A DNA stretch of 64,000 nucleotides, taken from the NCBI RefSeq assembly GCF_014837055.1, contig NZ_JACSPQ010000019.1:1-64000 (forward strand), in the 5' to 3' direction. This DNA is from Phocaeicola faecium (GTDB taxonomy: Bacteria > Bacteroidota > Bacteroidia > Bacteroidales > Bacteroidaceae). This document shows, in pieces, positions 45,013-52,974 of this stretch. Below the pieces are notes generated by a model that was given only the letters and a program-made list of their open reading frames with translations, was not told the DNA's origin and did no database searches. Position 1 is the first letter of the stretch; each line of letters begins with the position of its first letter. The position numbers and the translations under genes were made by a program.

Positions 45013-45662
45013 TGAAACATACCGTAGACATCAATACATGGGAACGGAAAGATAATTATAACTTCTTTCGAGGGTTTGCCAACTCATGGATTTCCATCAC
45101 CGGCGAAGTAGACTGTACAGACGCTTATGCTTCGGCTAAGGCTTCGGAGCGTTCGTTTTTCCTGTACTACTTATACGCCATACTGCGTGCCGTAAACGAA
45201 ATCAAGGAATTGCGTTACCGCTGGGATAAAAACGGACAGGTGGTTTATCACGATACCGTAGATGTTATCTCTCCCATAGCCGTTCCCGGAAAAACTTTCT
45301 ATACGGTACGCATTCCGTATCAGGAAGATTTCAATGCGTTCTATGCTGAGGCCCGCCGTATCGTAACCTCCATTCCTGCCGACGGCGACCCGTATGGAAC
45401 GGACAAACAGATAGCCGACCAAGGCGATTTTGATGTATTCTTGCTCAGCGCCACACCGAAACTCTATTTTACTTCGGTAACTTATACCCAGCAATCTGTG
45501 GGCCATCCGCTGGACTATCCGCTGATGAATGCCGGAAAAGCGATCAGACGTGACGGGCGGCTGTATATGCCCATCGCCCTGACCGCCAGCCATGCTTTTG
45601 CAGACGGAGCCCACATTTCGTTATTCTTTGAAAAAGTTGAGCAATATCTGAAAACCATTTAA
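45012..45662 (+). CDS. chloramphenicol acetyltransferase-fold protein
   Basis: 216 residues with the CAT family layout: [11 protein letters not shown] start, [38 protein letters not shown] and [17 protein letters not shown]. The catalytic His is His194 in SHAFADG; the preceding residue is Ser where CAT has a second His. Bacteroidota commonly carry such chromosomal homologues, and sequence alone does not show antibiotic activity. Coupling to the panE-like gene suggests an acyl-CoA-dependent metabolic role, which is inference. Confidence 0.85.
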   Translation: MKHTVDINTWERKDNYNFFRGFANSWISITGEVDCTDAYASAKASERSFFLYYLYAILRAVNEIKELRYRWDKNGQVVYHDTVDVISPIAVPGKTFYTVRIPYQEDFNAFYAEARRIVTSIPADGDPYGTDKQIADQGDFDVFLLSATPKLYFTSVTYTQQSVGHPLDYPLMNAGKAIRRDGRLYMPIALTASHAFADGAHISLFFEKVEQYLKTI

Positions 45663-45707
45663 GAGGCGGTTTGGATTTTGCTCAGTCCGTACTTTGAGTT
45701 TGTATTC

Positions 45708-45772
45708 GAGGATGTTTCTCCGTTTCCATCCGATAACTGCCATCGCCCTTATCAATGCGGAAAAACATCCCC
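45708..45772. terminator. imperfect inverted repeat between convergent genes
   Basis: CGAGGATGTTTCTCCG (45708-45723) pairs with CGGAAAAACATCCCCG (about 45758-45773) apart from two mismatches, with a ~34-base loop. ATTTTT lies a little further on. Possible bidirectional terminator for the CAT-like gene and hcp. Confidence 0.45.
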
Positions 45773-45822
45773 GAAAACGATTTTTAATCTGAAGCAGAGA
45801 CAAGGTTCTGCGACAACTCCTC

Positions 45823-47478
45823 TTATAAGATTCCTAATCTTTTCAAATCCTCGTCTACCGTGTTTATGCCGGATATTCCAAAGTTATCAACCAACACTTT
45901 GGCTACGTTCGGAGATAAGAATGCGGGTAAAGTAGGACCTAAATGGATATTCTTCACTCCTAAACTCAGCAGTGCCAGCAGTACGATAACGGCTTTCTGT
46001 TCATACCATGCAATGTTATAAGCAATGGGCAGTTCGTTAATGTCGTTCAATCCGAATACCTCCTTTAATTTCAAAGCGATAAGCGCCAGTGAATAGCTGT
46101 CGTTACACTGACCGGCATCAAGCACTCTGGGTATGCCGTTGATATCTCCGAGAGGCAGTTTGTTATATCTGTATTTAGCACAACCGGCTGTAAGAATGAC
46201 ACAATCTTGGGGCAAAGATTTGGCAAATTCCGTATAGTAGTCTCTGCTCTTCATTCTTCCGTCGCAGCCCGCCATAACGATAAACTTACGGATATCGCCG
46301 TTTTTTACAGCTTCTACTACCTTATCGGCAAGGGCAAAAACCTGTTCGTGTGCAAATCCTCCTACGATGCTTCCTTTTTCTATTTCTTTAGGTGCTTTAC
46401 AGGTTTTGGCAAGTGCGATGATTTCACTGAAATCCTTTTTCCCGTTCATGTCAGAAACGATGTGTTTCCAGCCCGGATATCCGGTACTGTTGGTCGTATA
46501 AACCCGTCCGGAATAAGTAGCCTTCCCTGTGGGAGGTACGATACAGTTTGTGGTAAAAAGAATAGGCCCGTTGAATGTTTCAAATTCTTCGCGTTGCTTC
46601 CACCATGCGTTGCCGTAATTCCCCCTCAGATGAGCATATTTTTTAAGACGCGGATAATAATGAGCAGGAAGCATTTCGCCGTGAGTATAAATATCAATGC
46701 CACTGTCTTTACTCTGTTCAAGCAACTGTTCGATGTCGTTTAAATCATGTCCGCTTACCAAGATGCCCGGCCGGTTACCTACGGAAATATTAACTTCTGT
46801 AATTTCCGGGTTTCCGTAAGCCGTCGTATTCGCCTTATCCAAAAGCGCCATCGCTTTTACACCCCATTCGCCGGTTGTAAGCGCAAGTGCAGTAAGCGAA
46901 GTTGCATCTTCGTTAAGAACCAATTCGCTTAAAGCATAAAGAATGAAATCATTGATTTCTGTTTCAACCAGTCCTAACCGTGCGGCATGTTCCAAATACG
47001 CCGCCATCCCTTTAAGACCATACATGGTAAGTTCTTTAAGCGAGCGGATATCTTCGTCTTTGCAGCTTAACACCCCTACCGTTTGGGCTTTCTCATCGTA
47101 TTCAGTCCGGTTTCCATTCCAAGTAAGCACATCTATGTCGGGGATAGCCACCCCCTTTTCTTTTATCCGACTGATTAACTGGTTGCGCAGTACTATGGCT
47201 TCATCTATTCTTTTGTAAATGCTCTCCTTGTCGAAATTCGCATTCGTTATGGTACAGAATAGCGAATCGTTTACAAAATTATATACATCAGCTCTCTTTG
47301 AGCAGCAACATGGTTTTGATTTACAGAGACTAACGGCTACTCCGATTCCTTTTAAAAGATATATCAAAAGGTCTTGAGCTTTAGCTACTTCCGGCTTCTT
47401 GCCACATACGCCGATGATTTTGCATCCGATACCATTGGCTGTTTCCTGACACTGATAACAAAACATATTTTTTTCCAT
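45823..47478 (-). CDS. hcp: hybrid cluster protein (hydroxylamine reductase)
   Basis: Iron-sulfur enzyme linked to hydroxylamine or nitric oxide detoxification in anaerobes. 551 residues. N-terminal cluster cysteines are Cys7, Cys10, Cys19 and Cys25 ([18 protein letters not shown]), the anaerobe spacing. Later conserved cluster residues appear in [31 protein letters not shown] and [11 protein letters not shown]. Full length. Monocistronic, with the palindrome at 47542-47557 upstream and the probable regulator gene behind it. Confidence 0.97.
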   Translation of the reverse strand: MEKNMFCYQCQETANGIGCKIIGVCGKKPEVAKAQDLLIYLLKGIGVAVSLCKSKPCCCSKRADVYNFVNDSLFCTITNANFDKESIYKRIDEAIVLRNQLISRIKEKGVAIPDIDVLTWNGNRTEYDEKAQTVGVLSCKDEDIRSLKELTMYGLKGMAAYLEHAARLGLVETEINDFILYALSELVLNEDATSLTALALTTGEWGVKAMALLDKANTTAYGNPEITEVNISVGNRPGILVSGHDLNDIEQLLEQSKDSGIDIYTHGEMLPAHYYPRLKKYAHLRGNYGNAWWKQREEFETFNGPILFTTNCIVPPTGKATYSGRVYTTNSTGYPGWKHIVSDMNGKKDFSEIIALAKTCKAPKEIEKGSIVGGFAHEQVFALADKVVEAVKNGDIRKFIVMAGCDGRMKSRDYYTEFAKSLPQDCVILTAGCAKYRYNKLPLGDINGIPRVLDAGQCNDSYSLALIALKLKEVFGLNDINELPIAYNIAWYEQKAVIVLLALLSLGVKNIHLGPTLPAFLSPNVAKVLVDNFGISGINTVDEDLKRLGIL

Positions 47479-47512
47479 ATTCGTAAACTGTTGTTTTAAT
47501 TAGAATCGGATG

Positions 47513-47520
47513 CAAAAATA
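47513..47520 (-). promoter_or_regulatory. -7 element of hcp
   Basis: On the minus strand TATTTTTG spans 47520-47513. The region where a -33 element would be is occupied by the palindrome, as expected for an activated promoter. Confidence 0.6.
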
Positions 47521-47541
47521 TGCCTGTAAAAATTGGAATGC

Positions 47542-47557
47542 CGTAACAAATGTTACG
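47542..47557. promoter_or_regulatory. Crp/Fnr-type operator upstream of hcp
   Basis: CGTAACA-AA-TGTTACG is a perfect 7-2-7 palindrome. Its centre (47549.5) is about 33 bp upstream of the -7 box centre, that is near -41 relative to the predicted start, the usual place for a class II Crp/Fnr activator. The adjacent regulator gene is the obvious candidate to bind it. Confidence 0.75.
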
Positions 47558-47580
47558 CGCTAAATATAAGGAAGCAGACG

Positions 47581-48201
47581 TTAATCTTTTTTAAGGATAA
47601 TCTTGTTCGACAGGTTGATGACGGTTCCTTCGTTTCTTAGTTCGGATAACACTCTTGATAAAGAAGGTCTAGCTACTCCCAATATGCGTGCCACCCATTG
47701 TACATTATCTATTTTCCCGTGTTTATGAAGGTATTCGATAACGCGCTCTTTTAATGATTGCAGGTTTTCTTCGCGAATCCTTTCCGACAGGCGATAACAA
47801 CGGTCTGACAATATCTTGATAAAGTTCGTCATTAACATCTTGTCGTTATGCAATAGGTTTAAGAACGCTGATTTATCAATAAAGAGAAACGTGCAGTCCG
47901 TTTTTGTCACGATATTGACAGGAAATGAATTAACTTCTCCATAAACAAAAGCCGGTGCCAATACCAGTGGAGCTGTGATGGTTTCGATTATTACCTCCTT
48001 GTCATTATTTATCATGCTGGTATATACACAACCCTCGATAAGAATGATAATATCGTTACACGTATCTCCCATGTGGGCTACGTAATAATCCGCAGTCCGT
48101 CTGCGCAGGCGGTAATAAGTAGTTGATAAAAATGTTTCTATCTGTAATTTACTACAACCTTTAAAGAGAGGTGCCCTGATTAATAAATCCGTCAGATTCA
48201 T
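47581..48201 (-). CDS. Crp/Fnr-family regulator, HcpR-like
   Basis: 206 residues: N-terminal cyclic-nucleotide-binding-like beta-roll (EGCVYTSMINNDKEVIIETI, VYGEVNSFPVNIVTKTDC), a long dimerisation helix (RCYRLSERIREENLQSLKERVIEYL) and a C-terminal HTH (VQWVARILGVARPSLSRVLSELR). No Fnr-type N-terminal cysteine cluster. The position immediately upstream of hcp in the same direction and the palindrome between them match the HcpR arrangement, where the regulator activates hcp under nitrosative stress. It begins 42 bp after the response regulator gene and could share its transcript. Confidence 0.9.
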   Translation of the reverse strand: MNLTDLLIRAPLFKGCSKLQIETFLSTTYYRLRRRTADYYVAHMGDTCNDIIILIEGCVYTSMINNDKEVIIETITAPLVLAPAFVYGEVNSFPVNIVTKTDCTFLFIDKSAFLNLLHNDKMLMTNFIKILSDRCYRLSERIREENLQSLKERVIEYLHKHGKIDNVQWVARILGVARPSLSRVLSELRNEGTVINLSNKIILKKD

Positions 48202-48243
48202 AAAGATGGTTGGTCTTTTATTAATTGATAATCCTTGAAAGCA

Positions 48244-48939
48244 TCAGTCGGTCAGCATCAGTCCTATACCTTTTACTGTTTTGATTTGCACAGTCTCATC
48301 GGCAGCCAATAGTTTGCGGAGCCGTGATATGAAAACATCAAGGCTGCGCGAGGCGAAATAATCTTCTTCCGTATCCCATAGTTGGGCGAGGATTGCTTCG
48401 CGCTTTACTACCTCTCCTTTATTTTCACAAAGCAGTTGCAAGAGGCGGGCTTCGCGTTCGGTTAAAGTTTTGTCGGGTTCGTTCCGGTGATGTAGCAAAG
48501 CATGAGCCGCATCGAATGAGAATAGCTTGCCGATGGGATACAGTGTATGTGTGTCGCGTGCTTTTATGCCTTTCGTCAAGCGAATCAATGCCGTGATATG
48601 CGCATTCAGCTCTTCTGCCAGAAAAGGCTTTTTGATGTAGTTATTAATACCCAGTTCATAACCTTCTACCACGTCTTTCGGCGATACACGTCCGGAGGTG
48701 AACAGAATCGGTGTCGTACCGTCGGTTTCACGGATGCGGCGCACCATTTCATAACCGTCCATTACCGGCATTTCGATATCAGACACGATGACATCCGGAT
48801 TCCACTCCTGCCATAAGCGTAATCCCTCTTTGCCGTCGGTTGCCGTTTTTACTTCATAACCGCCTATCATGTCTTCCAAGCCTCCCCGGATGATGTAACA
48901 CAAATTGGCATCGTCTTCCACTAACAATAACTTTATCAT
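48244..48939 (-). CDS. OmpR-family response regulator (RprY-like)
   Basis: 231 residues. Receiver domain with LLLVEDDANL, phospho-acceptor Asp54 in VIVSDIEMPVMDGYE, conserved Thr/Ser in ILFTSGR and Lys in YIKKPF. The winged-helix domain contains LTEREARLLQLLCENKGEVVKREAIL and RSLDVFISRLRKLL. Overlaps the kinase stop by 4 bp, so the pair is translationally coupled. Its probable target repeats are at 50323-50350. Confidence 0.95.
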   Translation of the reverse strand: MIKLLLVEDDANLCYIIRGGLEDMIGGYEVKTATDGKEGLRLWQEWNPDVIVSDIEMPVMDGYEMVRRIRETDGTTPILFTSGRVSPKDVVEGYELGINNYIKKPFLAEELNAHITALIRLTKGIKARDTHTLYPIGKLFSFDAAHALLHHRNEPDKTLTEREARLLQLLCENKGEVVKREAILAQLWDTEEDYFASRSLDVFISRLRKLLAADETVQIKTVKGIGLMLTD

Positions 48940-50321
48940 ATCTTTTCTTTTTCTGCTTTTTCTTTAGATGGCAACAGCAGCGTAAAAACGCTGTATTCGC
49001 CTTCGATGCTTTCTACCGTTATTTGTCCGTCGTGTGCTTCGGCTACTCGGAATACGTAGTTCAGTCCCAGTCCGAAGCCCGTTGCGCCTCCTTTGCGGTT
49101 ACGTTCGGTAGCCGAGGCACGTTCATACTTCTCGAATATCTTCGACTGCTCTTTCAGCGGGATGCCGAAACCATTGTCGCGGATGCTGATATAGTCTGTT
49201 CCGTCTGCCCGTGTCCCCGATGAGAGAATGATTTCCACCTCCTCGCCCGAATATTTCACGGCATTGTCTATCAGGTTGCTCAGTGCCTCTTTTAAGAACT
49301 CATGGTCTGCGTATACGGTTTCTGTTGTCAGATTCCATACATAGGTTACTTTCTTCGGAGCATTGGCTTTGTATTTCTCTGCCAAATCCTCCAATAGAGG
49401 ACGTAGCGGGCAGTCGGTCTTAGTCAGCTTCAGCCGATGGTTTTCCAGCTTCGAGAGCGTCAGCACCTTGTTAGTCAGCGCCAGCAAGTGTTCGCTTTCT
49501 TCCCTCAGGATGCGGAAGTACCGGGCTTTCTTTTCCGGCTGACTGTCTAATCGTCCGGTTTCGAGTATCTGCGTTCCCATCAGTATGGAGCTGAGCGGGG
49601 TTTTCATATCGTGAATCATGGCGTATGAGAAGTCTTCGCGCAGCTTGGCTATCTTGTCTTGCCGGATGATGATGCGTATCTGGTAAACGATACACCCGAT
49701 GACGAGTACCATTATCAGTGCCGTGGCTATCAGCAGCATGGTCATCCGCTGTACGATCAGCCAGTAGGGATTGGTGATGATGCCTTGCAGGAATCGGCTC
49801 TTTTCGAAGTTAATGGGTACGGGACTGGTCTTTAATGTTCCGTGGGCATTGATGTCTGTTTTGCCGGAGCTGCGGATAACATTTCCCGAAGAATCTATGA
49901 CGCACGAGAATACCTTTGCATGAATATCAATCGAGTCGAGTATATGGGTATAGATGGAATCCAAATCGGTTAGAGATACTTCCATCTTCAGTTCCTTTAA
50001 CACGGCTTTCTGGAAAGCGATATGCAGGCTTGACATGAGCCATTGGTTTGCGCGGTTTTTCATCATATCCGCTGAAAGCGTATCGGGGTCTTCTTCAAGA
50101 TATATGGTAAACGTGGTATCTTTGGAAGACATCATCTTTTTGTATTTCTCCATGCGGCAGAACACTTCCTGCAAAGCTGCATCTTTAAACAGTGCGTCGC
50201 TTTTCATCAGCAGGCTTTCTTCCGTCAGTTTATAGGTATTGGTCAGCCAGACATATTGTAACTCGATTATTGCCAGTAGTCCGATAACGGCAATCCAGCG
50301 GATGTGTTTTATCTTTCCCAT
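48936..50321 (-). CDS. sensor histidine kinase (RprX-like)
   Basis: 461 residues with two membrane helices (about 8-27 and 198-222, LLIATALIMVLVIGCIVYQI) around a ~170-residue periplasmic sensor region. H box SYAMIHDMKTPLSS with His237, N box EALSNLIDNAVKYSG, G boxes IRDNGFGIP and TGFGLGLNYV. Divergent from a TonB receptor gene, which is its likely regulatory target. The sensed signal is not evident. Confidence 0.95.
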   Translation of the reverse strand: MGKIKHIRWIAVIGLLAIIELQYVWLTNTYKLTEESLLMKSDALFKDAALQEVFCRMEKYKKMMSSKDTTFTIYLEEDPDTLSADMMKNRANQWLMSSLHIAFQKAVLKELKMEVSLTDLDSIYTHILDSIDIHAKVFSCVIDSSGNVIRSSGKTDINAHGTLKTSPVPINFEKSRFLQGIITNPYWLIVQRMTMLLIATALIMVLVIGCIVYQIRIIIRQDKIAKLREDFSYAMIHDMKTPLSSILMGTQILETGRLDSQPEKKARYFRILREESEHLLALTNKVLTLSKLENHRLKLTKTDCPLRPLLEDLAEKYKANAPKKVTYVWNLTTETVYADHEFLKEALSNLIDNAVKYSGEEVEIILSSGTRADGTDYISIRDNGFGIPLKEQSKIFEKYERASATERNRKGGATGFGLGLNYVFRVAEAHDGQITVESIEGEYSVFTLLLPSKEKAEKEKI

Positions 50322-50322
50322 A

Positions 50323-50350
50323 TTAACCTAACATTAACCTCGCGTTAACC
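50323..50350. promoter_or_regulatory. three TTAACC direct repeats at 11-bp spacing
   Basis: TTAACC occurs at 50323, 50334 and 50345, exactly one helical turn apart, in the gap between the kinase gene and the TonB receptor. OmpR/PhoB-type regulators bind direct repeats with this spacing. The last repeat ends 21 bp before the -7 box at 50372, where a -33 element would lie. It is therefore a strong candidate operator for the neighbouring response regulator, able to control both directions. Confidence 0.75.
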
Positions 50351-50371
50351 ATGAAAGCAAAAGCTGCTTTC

Positions 50372-50379
50372 TATCTTTG
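50372..50379 (+). promoter_or_regulatory. -7 element of the TonB receptor gene
   Basis: TATCTTTG, 39 bp before the start codon, with no TTG at the usual distance; the phased TTAACC repeats occupy that position. Confidence 0.6.
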
Positions 50380-50418
50380 CGAAGTCAAAGATAAAGAAAA
50401 TATTAAAAACGAATTGAT

Positions 50419-52707
50419 ATGAAAAGATATTTTTTGATGAGCATCTTGTTATTGGCTGGTGTGTTGACGAGCCTGAGCATGGCACAAACGTTGTCGGGGA
50501 AAGTGACAGACAGCCGGGAACGACCGATTGACGGTGCTACGGTGGTGCTCCAGCGTATCGATTCAACGTTTGTTGATGCTGCCGTGACAGACACTGCCGG
50601 ATTCTTTTCTTTGAATCAGGTGCCGGAGCATTATCGTTTGATTTTCCAGCATATTCTGTACGACACGGTGGAAAAAGAAGGTAAGGGAAGCGATGCCGGC
50701 GTAACGGTGCTGAAGGAAAAAGATTATGCGCTGGGCGAAGTGGTGGTGAAGGCAGACCGCCCGCTGGTAAAGGTGGAGGGCAGCCGGCTGACTTACGACA
50801 TGCCGCAACTTACTGCCAATAAGCTCGTAACGAATGCTTATGAAGCGATAAAGGAGCTTCCGGGCGTGATGGAACAGAACGACGTACTGACACTTGCCGG
50901 AACTTCTTCGCTGAGCATCATATTAAACGGGAAACCGTCGTCGATGACTTACGAACAACTGACAACTCTCTTAAAGGCGATGCCGGCTTCGCGCGTGGAG
51001 CGGGCGGAAGTGATGTATAGCGCTCCTCCGCAGTACCACGTGCGCGGCGCGGCTATCAATCTCGTGCTGAAAGGTTATAAGGAAGGCGAAGGAGGTTTGC
51101 AGGGCGAAGTGAACGGCAGCTACGTGCAGTTGGATGAGGCGGGTGGAAACGGCGGTGTAACGTTGGCCTATACCTCGCCTAAGTTTGATGTCGACTTTAT
51201 GTATAATCTTAACGACCGTTACAGCCGTCAGTCGATGGAGTTTGACGCACTGCATACGGTAGCTGGCGAAACGCATGAGATTCACCTGTCGGACAACGGC
51301 GAAGGTAGGGGCATCAGCCACTTGTTCCGCTTGGGAGGCGCCTATAAGTTCAGTGAAGGAAATCAGCTTGATTTGAATTACACCACAAACTTTACGCCCA
51401 ACGGTACTAACGATTTACGGGCATGGGGAAATATTTCCAACTCGCGGAATTACCACGAAAGCGACGAACAGATGCACAATGCCGCGTTGAGCTATACATC
51501 CGACTTCGGGCTGAAAGCGGGTGCCGACTATACATTTTATAAGAATAAAGATACGCAAGATTTCTCCGATACGGGAACAGACGGGCAGGAGTCTGCATTT
51601 GTCAGTAACTCCGAGCAGCGTATCGACCGATGGAAGGTGTACGCCGACCACAGCCTGATGCTTCCGAAAGACTGGACACTGAATTATGGAACATCATTTA
51701 CTTACGTCAACGACCGGAACATGCAGCGTTACAATCTGCTCGAAATGAGCAGCGATAACACCGACAGCCGCATCGACGAATATACCTATAATGCGTATGT
51801 GGGTTTCGACAAGAGTTTCAATCCACGGTGGAGTCTTAGCGCGTCTGCCGCCGTAGAGTATTACAAGATGGAAGATTACGAAAAGTGGGCGGTTTATCCC
51901 ACGATGCAGTTGAGTTACGTGCCGTCTCCGTCGCATATCCTTCAGCTTTCTTTCAGCTCGGATAAAACTTACCCCGACTATTGGACGCTGAGCGGAACGG
52001 TGGGCTACCTCAACGGTTATCAGCAGTCGGTGGGAAACGCCTATCTGAAACCCTATACCGATTACAGCGCTGCGCTGACATACATCCTCAAGAGTAAGTA
52101 TATCTTTCAGGTGAGTTACGATTATCAGCCCGATTATTTTATGCAGATGGTGTATCTTGATTCCGAACGCCTGCGGTCTGTGTATAACTACCAGAACTGG
52201 GATTACAACAACCAGTTGATTCTGACAGCCGTTATTCCGTTCAAGGTAGGCGGGTGGTGGGACAGCCGATTGACGCTGAATGCCCTGTTCGGACATGCCA
52301 AAGCGAGTCATTACTACGATGCACCCTTCGATAACCGGCAGTGGACCGGCATCGGTTCGTGGACGAATACATTCATCCTCAGCCAAAAGCCGAACATTAA
52401 GTTCGAAGTCACCGCTTTTGGTCAAACCAAAGCCTTGCAAGGCAGTTACCGTATTCAGCCGATAGGTTCTGTCAATGCAACCCTGCGCTATACCTTTGCC
52501 GGAGACAAAGCCATGATTCAACTGAAAGGAACCGATATTTTTAATGGATATAACCATTTCAATATGAAAGTGCGCAACGGGGCGCAGCATCTCGACATGG
52601 GTGTGGCAAACTATCAGCGCGGTATTACCCTGTCGTTCAGCTACAAGTTCGGCGGATATACCAAGAAAGAATCAAAAAATGTAGACACCTCCCGGTTTGG
52701 TTTGTAA
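50419..52707 (+). CDS. TonB-dependent receptor with OMP_b-brl_3-type barrel
   Basis: 762 residues. Signal peptide to about residue 23 (LSMAQ), carboxypeptidase-regulatory-like domain (LSGKVTDSRERPIDGATVVL), plug region (AIKELPGVMEQNDVLTLAG, ILNGKPSSM, VERAEVMYSAPPQYHVRGAAINLVLK) and a barrel ending YQRGITLSFSYKFGGYTKK. This is not a SusC: no SusD partner follows and the barrel class is the one often paired with a local two-component system. Cargo unknown. Controlled probably by the divergent kinase/regulator pair. Confidence 0.9.
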   Translation: MKRYFLMSILLLAGVLTSLSMAQTLSGKVTDSRERPIDGATVVLQRIDSTFVDAAVTDTAGFFSLNQVPEHYRLIFQHILYDTVEKEGKGSDAGVTVLKEKDYALGEVVVKADRPLVKVEGSRLTYDMPQLTANKLVTNAYEAIKELPGVMEQNDVLTLAGTSSLSIILNGKPSSMTYEQLTTLLKAMPASRVERAEVMYSAPPQYHVRGAAINLVLKGYKEGEGGLQGEVNGSYVQLDEAGGNGGVTLAYTSPKFDVDFMYNLNDRYSRQSMEFDALHTVAGETHEIHLSDNGEGRGISHLFRLGGAYKFSEGNQLDLNYTTNFTPNGTNDLRAWGNISNSRNYHESDEQMHNAALSYTSDFGLKAGADYTFYKNKDTQDFSDTGTDGQESAFVSNSEQRIDRWKVYADHSLMLPKDWTLNYGTSFTYVNDRNMQRYNLLEMSSDNTDSRIDEYTYNAYVGFDKSFNPRWSLSASAAVEYYKMEDYEKWAVYPTMQLSYVPSPSHILQLSFSSDKTYPDYWTLSGTVGYLNGYQQSVGNAYLKPYTDYSAALTYILKSKYIFQVSYDYQPDYFMQMVYLDSERLRSVYNYQNWDYNNQLILTAVIPFKVGGWWDSRLTLNALFGHAKASHYYDAPFDNRQWTGIGSWTNTFILSQKPNIKFEVTAFGQTKALQGSYRIQPIGSVNATLRYTFAGDKAMIQLKGTDIFNGYNHFNMKVRNGAQHLDMGVANYQRGITLSFSYKFGGYTKKESKNVDTSRFGL

Positions 52708-52727
52708 CGGTCTGTTTGGCGGTGAAA

Positions 52728-52816
52728 AATTCTACCCATAGAACCGGCCAACGCTATGGGTAGAATCGGTCAACGCTACCGCATGAGATGACCAACGCTT
52801 GCGGTAGCGTTTTGAG
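52728..52816. repeat. intergenic modular repeat, copy 6
   Basis: CTACC at 52732 and 52776 (44 bp) alternates with GGTAG at 52759 and 52803 (44 bp). Begins GAAAAATTCTACCC and ends GGTAGCGTTTTGAGG. It separates two TonB receptor genes transcribed in the same direction. Confidence 0.84.
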
Positions 52817-52872
52817 GGGGATGAGCGTAGACGATATTCCTTTGGAAATGAATCAAAAGCAAAATACTCATG

Positions 52873-52916
52873 TTTAGGTATTGCGCCTGCCCGAAATCAC
52901 CTTTTAATACCTAAAA
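52873..52916. promoter_or_regulatory. inverted repeat upstream of the metal-type TonB operon
   Basis: TTTAGGTATT (52873-52882) and AATACCTAAA (52907-52916) are perfect 10-bp complements. GGTATTGC is repeated a third time at the -33 region (52920-52927). The arrangement just upstream of a strong promoter suggests a repressor or activator site for this operon. Confidence 0.5.
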
Positions 52917-52923
52917 GTGGGTA

Positions 52924-52954
52924 TTGCCGCAGCTGTGGGCGATTCGTACTTTTG
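52924..52954 (+). promoter_or_regulatory. promoter of the TonB-DUF4876-DUF6850 operon
   Basis: TTG at 52924-52926, a 20-bp spacer, and TACTTTTG at 52947-52954. The start codon at 52975 follows 20 bp later. Confidence 0.75.
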
Positions 52955-52974
52955 TAAACCAAATAAAGGATGAG

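Noticed and set aside
45012..45662. Acquired chloramphenicol resistance gene
   Set aside because: Only the CAT fold is shared. The double-His motif is changed to SHAFADG, there are no mobile-element signs, and the gene is translationally coupled to a metabolic gene.
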